Source: Ursus arctos (lineage: Eukaryota; Chordata; Mammalia; Carnivora; Ursidae). Taken from it: DNA of 64,000 nt. Shown here in pieces: positions 46,877 through 58,777 of this stretch. The position numbers and the translations under genes were made by a program. The stretch covers positions 68,576,727 to 68,640,726 of the forward strand of contig NW_026623100.1 of NCBI RefSeq assembly GCF_023065955.2. The letters run 5' to 3'. Numbering within the stretch: position 1 is the stretch's first letter; each line of letters begins with the position of its first letter. A model generated the notes under the pieces. That model was given only the letters and a program-made list of their open reading frames with translations, was not told the origin of the DNA and ran no database searches.

Positions 46877-46987
46877 TTTTTTTTTTTTTTTAAGATTTTA
46901 TTTTTAAGTAATCTCTATACCCAACATGGGGTTCAAATAAAGATCAGAAGTCACGTGTTCTACTGACTGAGCCAACGAGCTGCCCCT
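46877..46987 (-). mobile_element. Short CAN-SINE, antisense
   Basis: T15 run, 'aagattttatttttaagtaa', 'tctctatacccaacatgggg' and the head complement 'actgactgagccaacgagct' define the short SINE form lacking the CT-rich middle. Confidence 0.9.
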
Positions 46988-47203
46988 ATGATCTAAGTGT
47001 CTCCCCACTCTCAACATCATCCCCATTCACATCCTGCTCAAATTCGTCTTTTCTTAATCAGAAAAAATATCAAATGGGGCAATACAAGTTGCTAAGGAGA
47101 GAGGACGAACTGCTAAATACTATTTCCTTTAAGGGAACTGTGTCTGTTGACACATCCTCATGAGAAATGATGACTCAAGAACAGAAGCAGAATAGAGATT
47201 TTT

Positions 47204-47398
47204 CTTTTTAAAGATTTTATTTATTTATTCGACAGAGATAGAGACAGCCAGCGAGAGAGAGAACACAAGCAGGGGGAGTGGGAGAGGAAGAAGCAGGCTC
47301 ATAGCGGAGGAGCCTGACGTGGGGCTCGATCCCACAACGCCAGGATCACGCCCTGAGCCGAAGGCAGACGCTTAACCGCTGTGCCACCCAGGCGCCCC
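47204..47398 (-). mobile_element. Young CAN-SINE, antisense
   Basis: Complete element with intact head complement ('gtgccacccaggcgccccc'). Perfect 16-bp target repeats CAGAATAGAGATTTTT at 47188-47203 and 47399-47414. Confidence 0.97.
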
Positions 47399-47590
47399 CA
47401 GAATAGAGATTTTTAAGAGAAAATTCTAGGGTAAAATTCTACTGACTTGACTTACTATTAAATATGGTAAATGGAAAAGCGAGACATCTAGAATGCCTCT
47501 ACGAGTTCTGGCTTCTCTGCTTCTGTGGATGGTGGAGCCATTAACGAAGATCACAAGCAAAGAAGTGAAATTATTTTAAAAGTTATCTAA

Positions 47591-47653
47591 AGGCATTTGT
47601 GTGTGTATATATATAAATGTGTGTATGTGTGTACAAACACACACACACATATC
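47591..47653. repeat. GT tract facing an AC tract
   Basis: TG/TA units (47597-47632) followed by a short spacer and an (AC)n run (47635-47649): an imperfect inverted repeat. Confidence 0.85.
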
Positions 47654-47677
47654 TATATTTCCCCACTGACACATTTT

Positions 47678-47873
47678 TTTTAAAGATTTTATTTATTTAT
47701 TTGACAGAGATAGAGACAGCCAGCGAGAGAGGGAACACAAGCAGGGGGAGTGGGAGAGGAAGAAGCAGGCTCACAGCGGAGGAGCCTGATGTGGGGCTCG
47801 ATCCCATAACACCGGGATCACGCCCTGAGCTGAAGGCAGACGCTTAACCGCTGTGCCACCCAGGCGCCCCCCC
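47678..47873 (-). mobile_element. Young CAN-SINE, antisense, near-twin of the copy at 47204
   Basis: Complete element, same subfamily as its neighbour. Target repeats CCCCACTGACACATTTT at 47661-47677 and 47874-47890 are perfect (17 bp), so it is an independent insertion and not a duplication. The C-run at the SINE/target junction is extended to about eleven C. Confidence 0.97.
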
Positions 47874-47890
47874 CCCCACTGACACATTTT

Positions 47891-49471
47891 AAACTGTGCC
47901 AGCTAAGCAGAATTTCTGCATTCTTTCAAAGAAGCCCAGTCACAGAGCTTGATTTCTTGAATGGTTAACAAAAGTATAGCCCCAGTCTAAGGTGCCTGAG
48001 AGCATTTCTGTTTTAAGTGGAAAATGGGTAAGTGCAAGAACTGGACCATATGTAAACACATGGCATTTATATAATAGACAAAATAACCTGCATTGAAAAA
48101 CAGAATCATATAGCCATGGATCCAGCATATAGAATTAGATAATATATGTATTAAATCAAAAGACTGCCAATCCTGCAATTATTTAGTTCTTTTGTACAAT
48201 TCCTTTTTATCCAAAGGATAATGCTCCCTACTCCTCAGTAACTAATTAGCAATAAATAATGTGTGGAAAAGGTTGAGAAATAAAACATTCATAGTGAGCA
48301 TTTCATTATGTGATTAAAGATCATTAGATGCATTAACTGTCTTACTAATGAATGCATTGTTAATTACTTGTTAGCATTTTGTCCAGGCACATTACTTAGA
48401 ATACTGCTGATTCTTGTGAGGAGATATGTTGGCAGTAAAAAGTGGAAATATTGGACTGCTTTTAGAGAAAGAGCAAACCTGTGAGGTTCCCCTAATCTAA
48501 GATGATATCAATATTCCTTTCTGAATTATTATGCAAAAACCATCAATGTTAGTTGACTGTTGATATTTAGATGCAGTAGAAGCAGAAGGTGTGTTGATCT
48601 TCTCTGACCAAAAAGATGAATCCCTTTATGTGTGTTATGCTTTATTTCTAACCTAAATTTAACCCTAGTCTTCATTCTGAAAGATGGAGTTCAAAGGCTG
48701 ATGATACTAGGTTTCAATATTGCCAAATCCACGAGTGGACCACTTAGGGATAGTATAAGCTTCAGTAGAATAACCCATCTTATCCAACACATATAGAACA
48801 TTTGTTTTGTTCAAGAATCTGAGAAATTTTCATTGTTGAAACATGGTGAAGTAGATAATTACAGCCGATGCCTAACCACCTCCATGTAACGAACTCATCG
48901 GAATAATTTCGTTCAGCACTCCATTTGTAAGCATACTGAGCAGTGTCCAGGCACTCTTACCTCGTGGCCTGCAGGCTCTGCACCCCTGTTCCTGCGCCTA
49001 TCTGCTCCTGCCATTGGTGCTAAGCTTATCACGAGTCAGTAAATATATTTATGCCAGTTGCCCTTGCCATTGTAATTGCATAACTCAATTAAGTATGATG
49101 TAAGTCAATGAGCCATGAGTACAATGAAAAAAATGTTTCAGATTGTTTTTCTGGGAAGATGAGGTGCTAAAAAATTATTGTGAAATTAGGTGTGGTTAGA
49201 CAATTATAAAGATAGAGGAAATTTTGTAAAATTTTAGAATTCTGGGCTCGGGTAGACTCTTTAGAGACTTTGCATTCTCACTCTTACTTAAAGATACCAA
49301 AAAAAAAAAAAAATGGAATTGTAGACCATGCATCATAAGTGTGGCTTTCATAAGAAAACTATGGAACTCTAATCAAAGGACCTGAACGCAGAAAAAAACC
49401 TTGGTCCTACATCATAAGCATAGCTAATGAATGTACACTTTTATATGTTAAGTGAAAACAAGATGTTTAAG
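47891..49471. other. Unassigned sequence, about 1.6 kb
   Basis: A13 run at 49301-49313; otherwise nothing recognised. Confidence 0.4.
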
Positions 49472-49486
49472 CAATGAACATGTTTT

Positions 49487-49718
49487 ATTTTTTCTAATTT
49501 TTAAAAAGATTTTAGTTCTTTATTTGTCAGAGAGAGAAACAGAGACAGAAACAGAAACAGAGAGGACAAGCAGGGGGAGCGGCAGGCAGAGCAGGCAGAA
49601 GGAGAAGCAGTCTCCCCGCTGAGCAAGGAGCCTGATGTGGGACTCGACCCCAGGACTCTGGAATCATGACCTGAGCCAAAGGTAGACGCTTAACTGACTA
49701 AGCCACCCAGGCATCCCA
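49487..49718 (-). mobile_element. CAN-SINE, antisense, with extra (ACAGAA) body units
   Basis: Head complement at 49690-49718, body with repeated ACAGAA/GACAGA units at 49535-49562. Target repeats CAATGAACATGTTTT (49472-49486) and CAATGAGCATGTTTT (49719-49733). Confidence 0.95.
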
Positions 49719-49733
49719 CAATGAGCATGTTTT

Positions 49734-50046
49734 TATAATGATTCTCTGATTTACAGATTTTTTTAACAGATTTTTTTGATTAATTGACCAGTTACTGACT
49801 CTGCACTAGATAGAAGAGATTTGATTGTATATGAGGAGTGAAAGGAGTGTACAATATGTTTATAATGTAATCTAACTTTAAAAATATATATGCGAGCATG
49901 TATATCTATAGAAAAAGGTAGATGAAAATATTAATATTTATTGTTGGGGGATATTTATGCCAGGTTTTTAATTTCTTTGTTATATATTTCTATATTAAAA
50001 TTTCCTATAATTCATTCCCATTACTTTTATAGTGAGATGATAAATG
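49734..50046. other. Unassigned AT-rich sequence
   Basis: Nothing recognised between two SINEs. Confidence 0.4.
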
Positions 50047-50060
50047 ACTAAATACTTTTT

Positions 50061-50164
50061 CAGGGATTTATTTTTAAGTGATCTCTACACCCAATTTGGG
50101 GCTCCAACCACCACCCCAAGATCAAGAGTCGCAAGTTTTACTAACTGAGCCAACCAGGCACCCC
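50061..50164 (-). mobile_element. Short CAN-SINE, antisense
   Basis: 'gatttatttttaagtgatct', 'ctacacccaatttggggctc', then head complement ending 'gagccaaccaggcacccc'. Target repeats ACTAAATACTTTTT (50047-50060) and ACTAAATGCTTTTT (50169-50182). Confidence 0.93.
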
Positions 50165-50182
50165 AGCCACTAAATGCTTTTT

Positions 50183-51294
50183 AATGTGCTGTTTTTTGCT
50201 CCTCTGTCTCTATCCTCATATCTCCACCAGGGATATTAAGCCATTCCTGAGAGTGAGGCTTGTCTGGGCTCCTTCCAAGATGACACAGAGACTTCCCTAC
50301 TGAAAGACCCCTTTTAATGTGTCTTCATTCACATGGTCTCTTCTTGGTTCCGGGGACAATTTAGAGGTAGTCTATGTGTGTTCCAGAGATACTGGGGTCC
50401 CTTTTCTGTTTTAGTGAGCCATGATCACCATGTTACCACGGTTTAACTGAATAGTTGAAGCTATAGAAAAGTGAAGTATTTTGAATCTCGGCAATATTTG
50501 CAAACATTTCAAATTGGTAATAGTTTACATACTTTATCTCCTTGCATCCATGTTGTGAAAAATAATTTATTTTAGTTGAACCTGTACTTTAGTTGAACCT
50601 GTACTTTGAAATGCACATGTGCATTTTTTAAAGTCATTGTTGAATAAAAAAGGGAAGAAATGACTTTTTTATTTATGTCAGGAAGACTAAGCAGATAGAT
50701 ACAAGGTAAACATCTACCACTAATGCTGACAACTCAGAGGAAAAAAGACAAAACTCTAGAAGGGTCTTAAAAGGTAATAACACAGAGGCTTTGTTACCTT
50801 GGGCAGATGATTCTTGCACCATAAAGCACACAGGGAGCCAGAGCACTGAAGGCAGCAGGCAAGGCATCCAAATCTCTGCCCAGCGTGTTCTAAGAGTTTG
50901 CCAGTCACTGGTGCATAACAGATGGATATGTGGTTATTTTCAGAATGTTTTGTCTGATTATGTTTACATCTGAATTTATTATTTTGGTTAGATAAAATTT
51001 AGTTTAATCTTACTTGTCCTGTGATGTGTTGGCATTTTTCTTTTGTAGGGCTCTGGTCACATTTTCTTTTTCCTATGATGCAAGATCATCATGTCTTTGC
51101 ATCAGATTGTTTTATAATCACTGGACAGATCAGAGAAAACAAGAAGAGTGAGGTCAGAAGTCTAGGCTACCTCACAGCCATTCAATCTGTGTTTCTTGGC
51201 TATGCTAACGCTGTCCATGGGTCCCCTCACCACTTCTGCGTGGACTGCCCTCTGCCCCATCGGTGGGTTGTGTGTGAGAATAAAAGTGGTACTT
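50183..51294. other. Unassigned sequence, about 1.1 kb
   Basis: A direct repeat of about 20 bp (TTTAGTTGAACCTGTACTTT) occurs twice near 50571-50608. No gene or named repeat. Confidence 0.4.
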
Positions 51295-51460
51295 AAATGT
51301 ATTGAGCATATGAATACATAATTTACATATGTTCTCTTAGCATAATCCTCACAATTGAGAAAATTGAGGTTGTATGAGTTTAAAATCAATTGTCTTGTGA
51401 TCACACAGCTAAGAAGGGTGATAGCCAGGGTTTGAACTTAGTCTGGTTGTGAAGGTTCTA
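51295..51460 (+). mobile_element. MIR, sense
   Basis: 'ttctcttagcataatcctca', 'gagaaaattgaggttgtatg', 'tgtcttgtgatcacacagct' and 'agccagggtttgaacttagt' reproduce the MIR core and 3' domain in order. Confidence 0.85.
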
Positions 51461-51684
51461 AGAGACTAGTTGTACATTTGAGGGGGTTGCTGCACCTGTC
51501 CCTTCACACAAAACTGGATTGTTCACACAGGGTACAGAGAGAACAGAAGAGTCAACCATATTCACCAACCCTCAACTTCGGATCTCACTCTCCATCTGTT
51601 CTACTCTACCCTCTTTCTTGGGTCTTTGACTCTACATATTAGCTTTTCTTGTTTACAGTGAACTATGAAATATACTGTCTGGTA

Positions 51685-52672
51685 TTTTTTGTTTTTTCTG
51701 TTAAAAAATAACAAAGTATAATTTATATACAATAAAACATACATATTTGAGGTGTACAATTCAATGAGCTTTGATAAATATGTATAACCATCCGACCAGT
51801 ATCCTAATCAACATATAAAACATTTCATTACTTACAGATATTCCTTCATGCCACCGTGTAGTCAATCCCCACACTCCAGTCTCAAACCTTCACTCTGATG
51901 CCTAGAGCCATGAAATAGTTTTGCCTAGTGTAAAACTCATTTAAACCAGTATTGTAGAATGTATACTTTTTTGTCTGATTTATTTGACTCAGTACAGTGT
52001 CTGTGAGACTCAATCATGATGTTTCATGTCTCATTTTTATTGCTCAGTAGTTTCCCACTGTACAAATATATCTCAATTTGTTTATCCATGTTCCTATAAT
52101 GGACATTTAGGTTTTCTAGTTTAGGGCCATTATGCATAAAGCCACCATGAACATCCACATAGGATTCTTTTGTGGACATGTGATTTCATTTCTCTTGGGT
52201 AAATACTTGGGGATGGAATTAAGTCATGGGGAATGTATACTGTAAAATTTACAAGAAACTATGTGCTGTTTTCCAACATGATTGTACCATTTTACATTCC
52301 TACAAGCAACACATGAGCGTCCCAGTGCCAGATTTCACATCCTTGCTGACACTGAGTATTAGAAATTGTTTTCAATTGTAGAGGTTCCAGTTGGGTGTGA
52401 AGAGGTATCTCATTGTGTTTTGAATTAACGTCTCCCTGATGTCTAATCAGGGAACTTTTCATTTGTGTATTGGCCATTAATATGTCTTTTTGTTGTTATT
52501 AAAATGTCTGTTCAAGTCTTATCCTAATATAAATGAAAAAAAAAAGTTGTCAGTGTTGAGTTTTCAGAGTTCTTTATATATTTGGGATTCAAGTCCTTTG
52601 TCATGTATATGTATTGTGTTTATTTTCACCCAGTTTGTCGTTTGTGTTGACTTTAAGTACTCCTTTTCTCTT
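51685..52672 (-). mobile_element. Old L1M 3' half, antisense
   Basis: Plus-strand text such as 'gaggtgtacaattcaatgag', 'gtttatccatgttcctataa', 'ctgttttccaacatgattgt', 'tttgaattaacgtctccctg' and 'agttctttatatatttggga' is the antisense of an L1M 3' UTR and ORF2 C-terminal region, strongly decayed. Confidence 0.9.
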
Positions 52673-54640
52673 TAAGTGCTCCCCCACATCGCGCTGCCCA
52701 CCCACAGTGAGCATTCTCAGCTGTTTCTCCAAGTGCTCCCTTGAGTAATGCACTGGGATGTGCCAGCAACACTCAAGAGAGAGGTACTTGTTCCAGGAAG
52801 CATCTTGTGGCCACAAAGTCTCGAGCCCTCTTCTGGTACCTCTTTGTCCTCCCCACCAGGAATCTGACATGGTCTTAAAATTAAATGTGGCTTAAATATT
52901 TCAGATCCCCCACTTCTTTGTCCCTTTACCTTATAATTTGCTTCTAAATGCCAATGATCATATGGTTCCTATCTCGAAGATTTTGTGATAATCTTTAATT
53001 TTTTAATAACTACTTCTGCCAATCTGGTGACTAATACCACTACCAGAGCACATAGTACATTTCAGTTCATTTATGCTGCATAACTGTAATAAGGGGAGAT
53101 GGAGCCATGGAATTCAGAAACAATAACTTCAAATATAGGAAGCTATTGGTCTGGAGAGTAATATCAGATTTGGCTGTATTTTCAGAGGTGGTATGTATGG
53201 TGCTATAAGTAAAAATTGCATTTTTAGCAGGAGGTTGAGGATTTTTTTGGATGCCTGAAGATAATGAAATTGTCAGTTTGAAGTAATATAAACAGTTTGA
53301 AGTTGAATGATCTATGCAGCTTTCACCAATAGCAAATAGCTTCTGGTAGAGGATATGGTACAATGTAAAATGTAGGATATATTGTCATTTTTATTACACT
53401 ATAGAAGAAATGGCAAAACATTCTGGTGTGCTGGAAGCTGTTTCAATCTGTCCTAGGGTTTGCTGGGTTTCTTTGCTCTGTGTCCCCTCTGCTTACATCC
53501 ACAGGTGAACAGGACCAGTTCCCACATGGGCATCAAGACTAGTCTTAGTGATGGGGCAAGAATTCAGAGCCCGTGGAATCCCCAGATGAATCCAGGTCAC
53601 ATGGATCAGGTTTTGAATGTCAGTGTAGAAAGGCTAAACTCAGTGTCTTTTTAGGTTCTATCCTCATTGTCTCTCAATGAGTACAGAGTATATGGAGATT
53701 TCAGCAGAGATTTTCTATGGGCTATCAAGTTGAACTGGAAAAAAAATTGGGAATTTCCAAATTTCTTGTAGGAAACTCTGAATGCAGTGGAAGGATCTGA
53801 GATGATGATTGGTCCCTAATTCACAGACATACTGCATGGAATTCTAACCTCTTGAGCCAAGGGTATTGTTCCTTGTATGTGTGAGTTAATGAATCTATAG
53901 TACATGGAGAGATAAAGAAAACATAGAATCACTTTCTAAAAGACGCGTAGTTTAACATATTCCATATTGGACTAAATCTCAGCTTAAGAAATTGTGAAGC
54001 ACTGCAATCCTGTGAAAATAAAAAAATTATTAGTTCTGATTGTTACACTTCACGTACAAAAGGCCTAGAGGATCATGCAGCAAGCAGTGACAGATCATGG
54101 CAACATTAGAAGTGCAAAATTGCAGCTCTCACCTGAACCTCGAGTATTAATGCTTGTGTTTACAGTGGACTTGCATCTGCATGAAGAATGGCCTTGTTTC
54201 AGCAATCCTGACATCTACAGCTGCAGTTGGGCTGCATCTATTATATATCCTACATTTCTTTCTTGACTGATGCATTCAATCCTTTTGTCACTGAGACAGA
54301 AGAATGTCACATTAACCTTCTGTTTCACTATGATAACTGTGTTTTGTTCAGCATTCAGCACAGTTACATAAAACCAATAGTCTATCCACAGGCTTGTTGG
54401 GGGGTCATTAGTAGCTTTGGCTGCCATAATTATTGAATGATCCATCATCTTGAAAGCCTTATCCTCATGGTTCTCCTTTTATGTAAATCCTCAGCTGCAA
54501 GATATTTTTTTTTTGAATTGTAGAAACCAGTCTAATGGGAGTAGCTGTGCTGTCACCCTCTATGGAGAAGGGACAATCCAAATGTGGTACAGCACATTGG
54601 AAATGACGGCCAAAAAGTGGTGTCTGGACTTCTGTGCCAC
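52673..54640. other. Unassigned sequence, about 2 kb
   Basis: 52675-52870 is GC-richer than its flanks, with an open frame on the minus strand but no recognisable product. 53470-53503 is a pyrimidine-rich run ending in ACAG ahead of an open stretch, too weak to call an exon. Confidence 0.35.
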
Positions 54641-54680
54641 ATGAATGAGTGAATGAATGAATGAATGAATGAATGAATGA
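54641..54680. repeat. (TGAA)n microsatellite
   Basis: About nine ATGA/TGAA units followed by an A-run. Confidence 0.95.
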
Positions 54681-55614
54681 AAAAAATAAAGTCAGAAAAG
54701 CAGGTGAAGGCAGAGATCCCCCACCCTAGGTACACAAGAAGCTTAGTAAGTAGCCATGAATCAGGGGAACTAGTAAGTCATCTTGATAGAAAGAACCTTG
54801 CTAATAACCCGATTACCTCACCTATCTCCTGGAGATACATCTGTGGAGAACCTGTGGGGTTGGTCCTCTGGGCTCTTAAAGCCAGAAGTTTAGCTAAAAA
54901 GAATCGGTAGTTTGTACAGGATAGATCTAGCAGTTATGTAAACCAAAAATTCATGGATGGGAGGGAACCTGGGAAAATATTTAACAGAAGGCAAAATGTA
55001 TTGCCCAAGTTTACAATGTGGAATCTTAGACCTTCAGAAATTCTAAAATAAATGTCCTTGAATTTAGACTTAGTGTACCTTCTCAGAGAAGAAGTTAATT
55101 ACGTCTCTAAGAATAAAGATTTATCTTATCAGAAACACTGGAATGTTTCTCACAACTTGTAGTTGTTTTGTCAGTTATAATGGGAGGAAAATGTTATTGT
55201 AACCTTTTATTTAAAGTAAAGCACATCTTTTTAAAAATTAAGTTTCCTGGAATTAAAAAAAGTATATTGTTATTTTTTATTTTCACTAACCCAGAATGTC
55301 AAAAGTACTGAACCATAACTATGGACGCCAATCTGTGAAAGCATGTTTGTTACAACCTGCTTATTTAGATACGGGGTGGGGAAGGCAGATCTGCAGACAG
55401 GGCTGTCCTGGGGAGTGGGCCTGGGGATAGTGCTGCTGGACAGGCTGAGAAGCGGCTGCATTTGTGAGAGGTGAACTCTGAAGAAGGTAGGCAGGGGAAA
55501 GCAAGGGAAGAGGCAGAGGAGAAAGAAAACTAGTTCTAGAGCTAGTCCGGAACTAACCAGATCACACTGGCATCTCTGTCTCCTGAAAGTACCAGGCTAA
55601 TCCTGATTTTCTAC
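54681..55614. other. Unassigned sequence
   Basis: Nothing recognised; 55370-55520 is purine- and GC-richer. Confidence 0.4.
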
Positions 55615-55745
55615 AGTTGAACAAATATGTGTGAGCCAGAATCTATGCTGGGTGCTCAGGATACAGGCATCAGTTAAATGTGATTTTTTTTGTTCTCAAG
55701 TTCAGAGCATTTGAGGATTACAAACTTATTAACTAAATATTTTCA
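55615..55745 (-). mobile_element. L2 3' end, antisense, diverged
   Basis: 'agaatctatgctgggtgctc', 'aggatacaggcatcagttaa' and 'tctcaagttcagagcatttg' fit the antisense L2 terminus. Confidence 0.6.
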
Positions 55746-55890
55746 CTTTCATTTTTCCTGAGGTATTATTTAATTTTTATGTTTGTTATCTTTTATTAGC
55801 ATAGGTAAAAGATGCTTTTGGAGAAAATTTTAGAAAAATCAGAAAAAATCTTGTTTTTTGCATTTTGATTGCAAGATTTCTGTACCTTTT

Positions 55891-56075
55891 TATTTTTTTT
55901 AAGATTTTTATTTATTTATTTGAGAGAGAGTGAAAGTGAGAGAGATCACAGAGGGAGAAGGAGAAGCAGACACGTCACTGAGCAGGGAGCCTGATGTGGA
56001 GCTCAATCCCAGGACCCTGAGATCATGACCTGAGCCGAAGTTAGATGCTTAATCAACTGTGCCACCTAGGCGTCC
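55891..56075 (-). mobile_element. CAN-SINE, antisense
   Basis: T-run, 'aagatttttatttatttatt', GA-rich body and head complement 'tgtgccacctaggcgtcc'. Target repeats CTGTACCTTTT at 55880-55890 and 56076-56086. Confidence 0.95.
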
Positions 56076-56086
56076 CTGTACCTTTT

Positions 56087-56849
56087 ATAGGCAGAATTTA
56101 TTGATACATATTTTGGTGGTGATTTTCTCTTTACTCTTCCCTTAATGATCTTTACAAATTTGTCATTCTAGGTCTAGGGAGAAATAAGCCTCTGTTTTGA
56201 GTGAGGCTTTCTTGCTCCTAGAGATGCAGTGGAGGCTGGCCCAAGTTATAGCTCACAGGCAAATTGTCAATACCTGCCCACTAATTACTGAGTAGACTGC
56301 AGAATAATGATCAGAGAATAACATGTATTATGCAAGGTGTGGTCAGGAGGACAGAAGTCACTCTAGATATTTCAAGCAGGAAGGATTTAATATAGAGAAT
56401 TACCTACGTAGAAAATTTTGCAGGAAACCTAGAGAAGCCATGAACCAAGGTCAGTTCAAGCAGTTGGCTTTGTGGCAGTCAGGACAGCAAGACTTACAGG
56501 GATTTCCACACATGATCTCAAAGACCCACAGCTCCAGAGGGGGTGATTCATAGGAGCAGACCCACAATGCTGTGTGAACCCCATTTTTGCCTTCTGTCCT
56601 CTCATCTACTTGGAGGATGAGAAGAGTGGCTTCTCTTTTCAGTTTTTTTCAGTTTTGTCTAGGTGAGTTTCATTGCTGGGCTCTAAATTTGAACCCCTGA
56701 ACCTGGGAAAGGTGCTTTCCAGACCTTGCTTGTACAGCTTGGGGCTCTGTATGTGTGTATTTGTGTATTTATTTTGTTTTGTTTTTTTCTGGGGTATATG
56801 CTGAATACCAACAGACAATCTCCAGCATATAATAAAAATATAGATAATA
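56087..56849. other. Unassigned sequence
   Basis: Nothing recognised. Confidence 0.4.
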
Positions 56850-57090
56850 AAACTAACAGGTACAGAATGTTACCTTGTTCTAATCCCCATGCTAGGGATT
56901 TTACATGTATCCTCATGGGAACTGGGCGAAGGGGTCACTAATATTATCTTTGTTTTATGGATCAAAGTTACTGAATTTTAGAGATATTAAGGAAATTTAT
57001 CAAAGCCTCCCCACTACTGTGTAGCAGAGTTGGCATGCAAATCCAGGCCTATTTTATTGCAAAGCATGGACTCTACTTAACATTGTATCT
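56850..57090 (+). mobile_element. MIR, sense
   Basis: 'attttacatgtatcctcatg', 'attatctttgttttatggat', 'agatattaaggaaatttatc', 'agcagagttggcatgcaaat' and 'ccaggcc' follow the complete MIR order. Confidence 0.78.
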
Positions 57091-57785
57091 GGCTTCTACT
57101 GTTTGATCAGCTAATGGCACAGAGAGATATTTACTTCTGAATAATTAGATGCATTCTATATTTATCCTCTTGCCATAAAGCAGAAGTCAAAAATGACGAT
57201 TCAGAGAGTTCATCAGTTTCCTAGATCTTTACACCTTCCCCTTTCATCTAGCCATTTTTATTCCCTCAAAACTTTATCTGTGCTTTGGTTAGTAGAAATT
57301 GCCCCAGGGTTTTGGCTGAGCATTGAGAGATTTCAAGTTTCTCGTGCTGTTTCCACTTGGTAATGCTTGTGTGTGTGTTTTCATAAATGTTACATCAGGG
57401 CCACAGCTGAGAGGTGTTCACGGATCTTTTCAATAAAATATATGTCCATTAATAGAGATATGCATTCAGGGCTGCAGAGAAGGAAGGAACATGCATTGTA
57501 TATATTTCTATTGTGCTAGCACAGTATTTAAAAAAATATCCCATACCCCGCTGTTTTTATTCAAATAACATGGTCACCATATGCATGGGCAGTAGAAAGA
57601 AGACGCTTAGCTATAGGGGAGATAGATATTAGCACTGGACCGCACGCTGCCAACCTACCTAAACTTTCTGGGCTTGGTTCTTCAAAAGGTGAAACAATCT
57701 TTTCATACTTGAGATTGTAGTTAAAGAACAAGTGGAATAAAATAGTCATAAGAATTATGTACAGTTATTAAAGTTTTAAGAATTG
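57091..57785. other. Unassigned sequence
   Basis: Nothing recognised. Confidence 0.4.
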
Positions 57786-57960
57786 CAATTCTTTTGCCTA
57801 TATTATCTCATTTGATCCTTTAAACCAACCTAAAAAGTAGATAGAACACATAATATATCCTTATTTACAAATGAAGAATCTCTAGTTCAAAAAGATTAAG
57901 AGTGACATAGTTAATGCTTGCCTGAATTTATCTCCCATAAAGTCAGCATTGTGTATGAAT
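57786..57960 (+). mobile_element. MIR, sense
   Basis: 'ttatctcatttgatccttta', 'ccttatttacaaatgaagaa', 'aagattaagagtgacatagt' are MIR core text. Confidence 0.75.
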
Positions 57961-58319
57961 GAAGCCTGTTGCAACCCTGCTCTCAAGTGTGTAACTTGGG
58001 GACAGATAACTGATACACATGGTCTGTGAAATGCAAATTAAATATAGGGTATGGTGGGGCAAGCTAGAAATGTAGAGTGTCCAGATGAGTTGTGCAAATA
58101 TCCAGTTCTGAATGTGCTTGGAAAAGGGACAGAGACATACAGAAAAGCATTGTCAAGAAAGTTCCCTTGGGGTTCTGGGCAGTGGATAGGAAGCAAGTAA
58201 ATGAGATGTTGGCCAGAAACCTGTCATGGGTATGTTGCCAAGGCAGGAGAAAAGAACTTTCTCTAAACCTCTACTATACTCTAGAAATCACATTGCTATG
58301 ACATACATTAGTTTTCCAT

Positions 58320-58367
58320 TTAAGACCCATCAGAGACCCATGAATTAGGTAAAATTGTCCCTTTTAA

Positions 58368-58422
<55 letters not shown>

Positions 58423-58560
58423 GAAATCAAGGACATGGAGTTGAAGTTACCATTCCAAAATCACACAATTTTAAGTTGGTGAGGACAGGATTTGAATGCA
58501 GCATGTCTGACTTTGAAGTCCAGACTTGGGACTTTCTCTTGTACCAGACTTGCAAAGCAA
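58320..58560 (+). mobile_element. MIR, sense, interrupted by (AC)n
   Basis: 'gaattaggtaaaattgtccc' before, and 'aaatcacacaattttaagtt', 'gacaggatttgaatgcagca', 'tgtctgactttgaagtccag' after a long AC run, match the MIR core and 3' region. Confidence 0.75.
58370..58420. repeat. (AC)n microsatellite inside a MIR
   Basis: About 24 AC units. Confidence 0.96.
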
Positions 58561-58596
58561 TGACTGTGCCTTATCTCTTCAGTTGCCCACTCATTT

Positions 58597-58761
58597 TTCT
58601 CTCTCTCTCTCTCTTTAAGATTTGTTTATTTATTTGAGAGAGAGCATGAGGGAGGGGCAGAGAGAAAGGGAACCCAACGTGGGGCTCGATCCAACAACCC
58701 TGAGATCATGACCCTGAAACCGAGAGTCAGCTGCTTAACCAGCTGAGCCGCTAGGTGCCCC
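58597..58761 (-). mobile_element. CAN-SINE, antisense, with (TC)n at its tail end
   Basis: (TC)n, 'ttaagatttgtttatttatt', GA-rich body, 'aacgtggggctcgatccaac' and head complement to 58761. Target repeats AGTTGCCCACTCATTT (58581-58596) and AGTTGCCCACCCATTT (58762-58777) differ at one base. Confidence 0.95.
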
Positions 58762-58777
58762 AGTTGCCCACCCATTT

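Noticed and set aside
53470..53620. Pyrimidine tract plus ACAG followed by an open stretch, as an exon
   Set aside because: The downstream frame has no coding character that I can recognise and the donor candidates are weak.
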